Source of the DNA: Phyto melanocephala
Taxonomy: Eukaryota; Arthropoda; Insecta; Diptera; Rhinophoridae
Assembly (NCBI GenBank): GCA_941918925.1
Contig: OW799237.1
Coordinates: forward strand, 11,885,201-11,949,200
Direction: 5' to 3'
Length of the DNA: 64,000 nt
The notes under the pieces were generated by a model. That model ran no database searches. It was not told the origin of the DNA and saw nothing but the letters and a program-made list of their open reading frames with translations. Made by a program: the position numbers and the translations under genes. This document shows, one piece after another, positions 60,222 through 64,000 of the stretch (its first letter is position 1; each line of letters begins with the position of its first letter).

Positions 60222-61454
60222 ATGGCTGACCCCATTAAGTATATATTTTCTGAAAGCTTATGACTAGAGGAGTCGATTGTTCGTGCGGTAGTTAAAAACT
60301 ATTTTTAGAAGACCCCCATATGATTCACATTTGATTTAGAATAAATTGCTGCTGAAATTCTTAATATTCGCCCCTTAACTTTTTAAGATATAAGCAAATA
60401 AACACGACTGCGTCTGTTTTTTTTTCATATTTTAACAATAAAAATCTTTAACTACTATTTGTGGATATCATATCTCTTTAAATATTTTATAAAAAAAAAT
60501 TTGAATAAATCGCTTACTAATCAACAAAGTTATAAGCAAAAATAATTTTTAGAAATATATATTTTTTTAAATACATCAACTTTCTAAAACTCTCATTATT
60601 ATCTCGACACGCAAAGACATCAAAATATAAGCCATAGTCTCGAAAATTATTACTAAAAAAAACTGACAAATCGGTTAGAAGCTCACTGAGATATAAGCAC
60701 AAAAACACAAATGTTTCGGTGTTGTGGCTTAAAATTACAAACAAAAACGAGTTTTTTTCAGCTTCTGGACAATAGAGAGAAAGTAAAGTGAGTATCCAAG
60801 GAAAGGGCTTGACTGGCAAACTATTAAAAGCTATAAAAAGTTTAACATTCGTGATGGCCACTAGCACAAAATGGCGTAAATTTATTTATGAGTTAAATCT
60901 AGTAATTAAAAATTAAAACCCTTCAACCCGTTCAATATTGATACTAAACGAAAAGGCTAGAATACAGTAAATTGTGAAAAAGTAAAAAATTTAAAATGGC
61001 GTCCGAAGTAAAATGGCGTTCGAAGTAAAATGGCGTCCGAAGTAAAATGGCGTCCAAAGTAAAATGGCGTCCGAAGTAAAATGGCTGATATATGGGCCAA
61101 ATATAGTAATTACGTCTTTGTCCTCTTCAACCCCCAAAATATTGGTATTAAATAAAAAGGCTTGACTAGTAGAATACAGTAAACAATGAAAAGTTCAAAT
61201 CTAAGATGTCTCGTAACAAGATAGCAGGTAATTTTCTCTCAACCCTATCAATATGGGTATTAAATGAAAGGGCTTAAATAGTAGAATACAACTAGTAATG
61301 TGAAAATTAAAAATCAAAGATGGCGTCGGATATAACAAAGCACAATGGCGTACAACATTAACCTTGAATTTTAGACTAAACTATGATGTGATCACTATGT
61401 TGAAAAGAGTATTATCAGATTTATCACGGTCGAATGTAGCAATATTCCTTGTTT
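60222..61454 (-). mobile_element. Helentron-like (DINE-1-type) element, 3'-truncated
   Basis: Minus orientation. An eroded 5' end (AACAAGGAATATTGCTACATTCGACCGTGATAAAT in two parts) lies at 61454. The region at 60230-60290 (CATTAAGTATATATTTTCTG, AAAGCTTATGACTAGAGGAG) matches 49395-49440. Hairpin and GACGGACA block are lost. The core has three diverged tandem units beginning near 60925, 61115 and 61237, and a 17-bp minisatellite. Confidence 0.7.
60993..61085 (+). repeat. 17-bp minisatellite, 5.5 units
   Basis: Unit AAAATGGCGTCCGAAGT starts at 60993, 61010, 61027, 61044 and 61061, with a partial unit at 61078. Only two single-base variants (TTCGAAG and TCCAAAG), so the expansion is recent relative to the eroded host element. 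Confidence 0.95.
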
Positions 61455-61739
61455 TACATTTTTTTCTGTTTAAAACACATATGAAAATTTTAATGATTTT
61501 TTTTTGTCGTTGAGTCTACGAGTTGACTATTATAGCATGGGTAAAGCTAAGTTTACACTATAGTACAAGTCGTCAGATTTTATTTAGATTTAATAGGAAA
61601 TTCGGTGCTTTTGTTTTCTTTTAGAGAATTTTGTAATAAATAAGAGTAAAAAGAGTACTTCTGCAACATCTAATCAGAAACTTACAAAAGCATAAAGAAT
61701 GCTTATGTAGCAATATACAATCAGGAGTTTTAAGTTTTT

Positions 61740-62180
61740 ATAAACAGTTGCTTTTTGTCGTGAGCTTGAGAACACTTTTTTTAATAAAAACTAGTTTTAG
61801 TTTTATTTTCCAAAATTTCGCTACCACATTGGGTAGCTTCTTCAGGGAAAGTTTTTACAATTTTTAACAATTAACAATTAAAATTTTACAATTGTTCAAA
61901 AAACATTTTTTAATAAAAAAAAGTGATCTCAAGCTCAATACAAAAAACACTGTTTACATAAATTAAAAAGATCGAAAACATTCATTTATTATATGTTTTA
62001 AATTTTTATATAAACAATTTTTTCTATTGAGCTTGAGATCACTTTTTTTTTAATAAAAATAGTTTTAATTTTATTTTCCGATTTAACCGCCTTAAAAAAA
62101 AATTGTGATCTCAAGCTCAATAGAAAAAACTGTTTATATAAATTAAAAAGATCGAAAACATTCATTTTAAATTTTCATTT
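61740..62180. repeat. Four alternating inverted copies of a ~70-bp unit
   Basis: The unit centre ATTGAGCTTGAGATCAC occurs at about 61758 (plus, diverged), 61925 (minus), 62025 (plus) and 62105 (minus). The minus copies at 61924-61989 and 62103-62167 continue alike through AAATTAAAAAGATCGAAAAC. The two plus copies share AATAAAAATAGTTTTAATTT. Neighbouring arms can pair as long hairpins. Confidence 0.75.
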
Positions 62181-63319
62181 TTAATTTTTATGAAACTTTT
62201 GATTTGTTCCAGCTTGAGCTTATATTTTTAAGATTTTTTTTAACAATTAAATTTAATGGTAATAATGAAAGAATAATCTGAAAAGTCGAGTGATATGCAT
62301 TATTGAAATCAGCTATGGTTTTATTAACAGCACACTTTACACAATAAAAAATTAATTATTTTTATAAAATTTTTAAATAAGTAATATAGTTCAAATATAA
62401 GGTCCTTTTTAAATTACCTTACTCTATTTCGTGTAAAAATGTATGTGGGTGGTCATATGTGTGCACGTGAATATTCTTTGTATTTTCAAGTGGTTGTATT
62501 TCCGAAAAAAAACACACACAATATAAGTAAATGTAAAAGAGTTTATTATTAAAAATTTAATCCAATACACTTGCGGAATATTTATATTGCCGTTTGATAA
62601 ACACACTTTCATATACTCTCTCTCTCTTATGCACATACGCTTCTACTTACGTACACCTCCACTTATATACGCAAATATACTATTACACACGCTGCACACA
62701 AACACACCAACACTTATTACTACAGCCTCCCTACTAGGCGTACATTCATTCCAAAGAAACCACTTAAATGGTCTTTGATAGCTGAGAGCATCTGTTGATG
62801 AGTTTTTTGCAAAAAGTTAAAAAAAAATAAAGCGTAGCGAAACTTAATGGAATGAAATTAAAGAACGTTAAGCTTAAAAATAAATGTTGGCAAAGAGATA
62901 GTGTTTTCCTAAAAATTTCCATTAAAGAACAACGCCATTCATTTGTGAAAAACAGTCAAATAAAATGTAAACCAAAGAGAAATGCGCGTGAAGATGTGAG
63001 TAGTACCTATAATAAGTTCATTGGCCAGTTAATCCAAGTAGGCAGGAAACAATTTTATATAATAAGGGGGCCTCATTTATTTTATAAGAAAAAGTACAAT
63101 TCTTGCAAAAAACTATACATTTTTTTAATTAACTTAAAGTGAAAAAAACTTGTAGTTTAGTCTTAACTAATCCATTTTAAATTATTTTTATTCCATAGTT
63201 TTGTATCACTTAAATAGCACGTAGTAATTTTTTTAATGAATATATACATGTAATGGGGATACCAAACAGACCACTTTCTTAAACGGGTCTCTCCTTCCCC
63301 CCATATTCAGAAAACCGGG

Positions 63320-63520
63320 ATGTGCATACAGTTGCTAATGCATGTCTTACGACGAGTAATTGCAAAAAAGTCGTGATAGTGTTATGGCAGTGACTATAAA
63401 AAGTCGAGCCAACACACCCCGAGTGGATTGCAAAAAAGGCTTGGGTTGTGTTGTTTGAATTACGAAATAAAATATTAATTCAAGAAATTGTGTTATACTG
63501 ATTGTTTTGTAATATTACAA
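63320..63520 (+). repeat. Possible solo LTR
   Basis: Begins TGTGCATACAG and could end TATTACA. In between are a TATA-like ACTATAAAAAGTCGAGCC and an AATAAA (GAAATAAAATATT) spaced like promoter and poly(A) signal. No target duplication and no internal region, so this is weak. Confidence 0.25.
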
Positions 63521-64000
63521 GCTTAAGTTTTTATATAAATTTTCTAAAAAAGGGTGTTTAGCATATGGCTTCAAAAGGTGAAGCATTATGTCTTTTGGTG
63601 AGGGCTAGGTTTTCATTTTCGACTCATACTTTTTTTAGAATTCATTGTACATTACATTTTTGCTACAAAACAAATTTACCCACCCTAATACACACCAGTG
63701 AAACTGAAAAGTTCGTCTTTGGAGTTTAAATTTTTTTTTAAATAACTTTTAAAATTTACGTAAAATTTGATGTTATTGAAAAAAAAAATTAATTTTATTT
63801 AGTAAAATAAAATTATTGTATAAAAAAAAAAAAAAAAACTAGTTTAAAATATTTTTATATGTTGCGTTATTTTCGAGGACACATTTTAGTCTAACCTGTT
63901 AGAAATGTAGATGATAAAATTAACGTAGCTGACAAACAAAATCTATGTAAATAATTAAGGTAAAACTTATCTATAAGTTGCATGATCCTGATACATTTCA
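63521..64000. other. No gene recognised
   Basis: AT-rich DNA with poly(A) runs near 63780 and 63822. Confidence 0.6.

Noticed and set aside
61785..61845. Hammerhead ribozyme (CTGAAGA..GAAA with a GCTACC stem)
   Set aside because: One extra base separates the CUGANGA core from stem II, the 52.7-kb copy has GTAA instead of GAAA, and I find no stem I pairing across the would-be cleavage site.
62852..63142. 96-codon plus-strand frame rich in Lys
   Set aside because: No similarity, no start context and composition expected from A-rich DNA.

Overview
The window is eukaryotic, very AT-rich and mostly non-coding. The repeat content points to a calyptrate (blow-fly or house-fly-like) dipteran: DINE-1/Helentron-like elements with the palindromic 'ATTCGGCNGTGCCGAAT' head and GACGGACA microsatellite, many decayed Tc1/mariner transposases, fly-type non-LTR reverse transcriptases and (ATGT)n/(ATTT)n microsatellites. 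The species assignment is inference; no taxon-diagnostic gene is present.

One intact protein gene is supported. It is a pickpocket-type DEG/ENaC sodium-channel subunit on the minus strand, 55524 to 47243. Eight exons can be joined with GT..AG splice sites and compatible phases into an uninterrupted 577-residue reading frame. The frame has the HG gating motif, TM1, FPSLTVCP, the cysteine-rich extracellular domain, the GxS pore motif and TM2. The other long open frames in the window are chance frames or pieces of transposons.

Layout. 1-11.1 kb: two copies of a 0.24-kb MITE with 4-bp target duplications, two Helentron-like elements (one with a 144/288-bp tandem core and a mariner inside it), and AT-rich spacer. 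12.1-15.1 kb and 22.6-24.3 kb: two arrays of a diverged satellite in which two conserved boxes keep a nearly constant distance of about 75-79 bp. 16.8-18.4 kb: a dead non-LTR RT and degenerate GACTATAG-like repeats. 21.8-22.4 kb: a non-autonomous hAT element with a perfect 8-bp duplication. 24.3, 34.7 and 45.5 kb: three copies of a tRNA-derived SINE, one nested in a mariner element. 26.9-32.4 kb: non-LTR RT and RNase H fragments and a mariner transposase fragment. 34-46.7 kb: MITEs, mariner elements and Helentron-like elements. 47.2-55.5 kb: the pickpocket gene, with a Helentron-like element in intron 2 and a transposase relic in intron 1. 55.5-64 kb: a broken coding fragment of unknown family, a second palindromic MITE, a Helentron-like element with a 17-bp minisatellite, and a cluster of alternating inverted repeats.

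All protein calls come from reading translations by eye. No database search was run.
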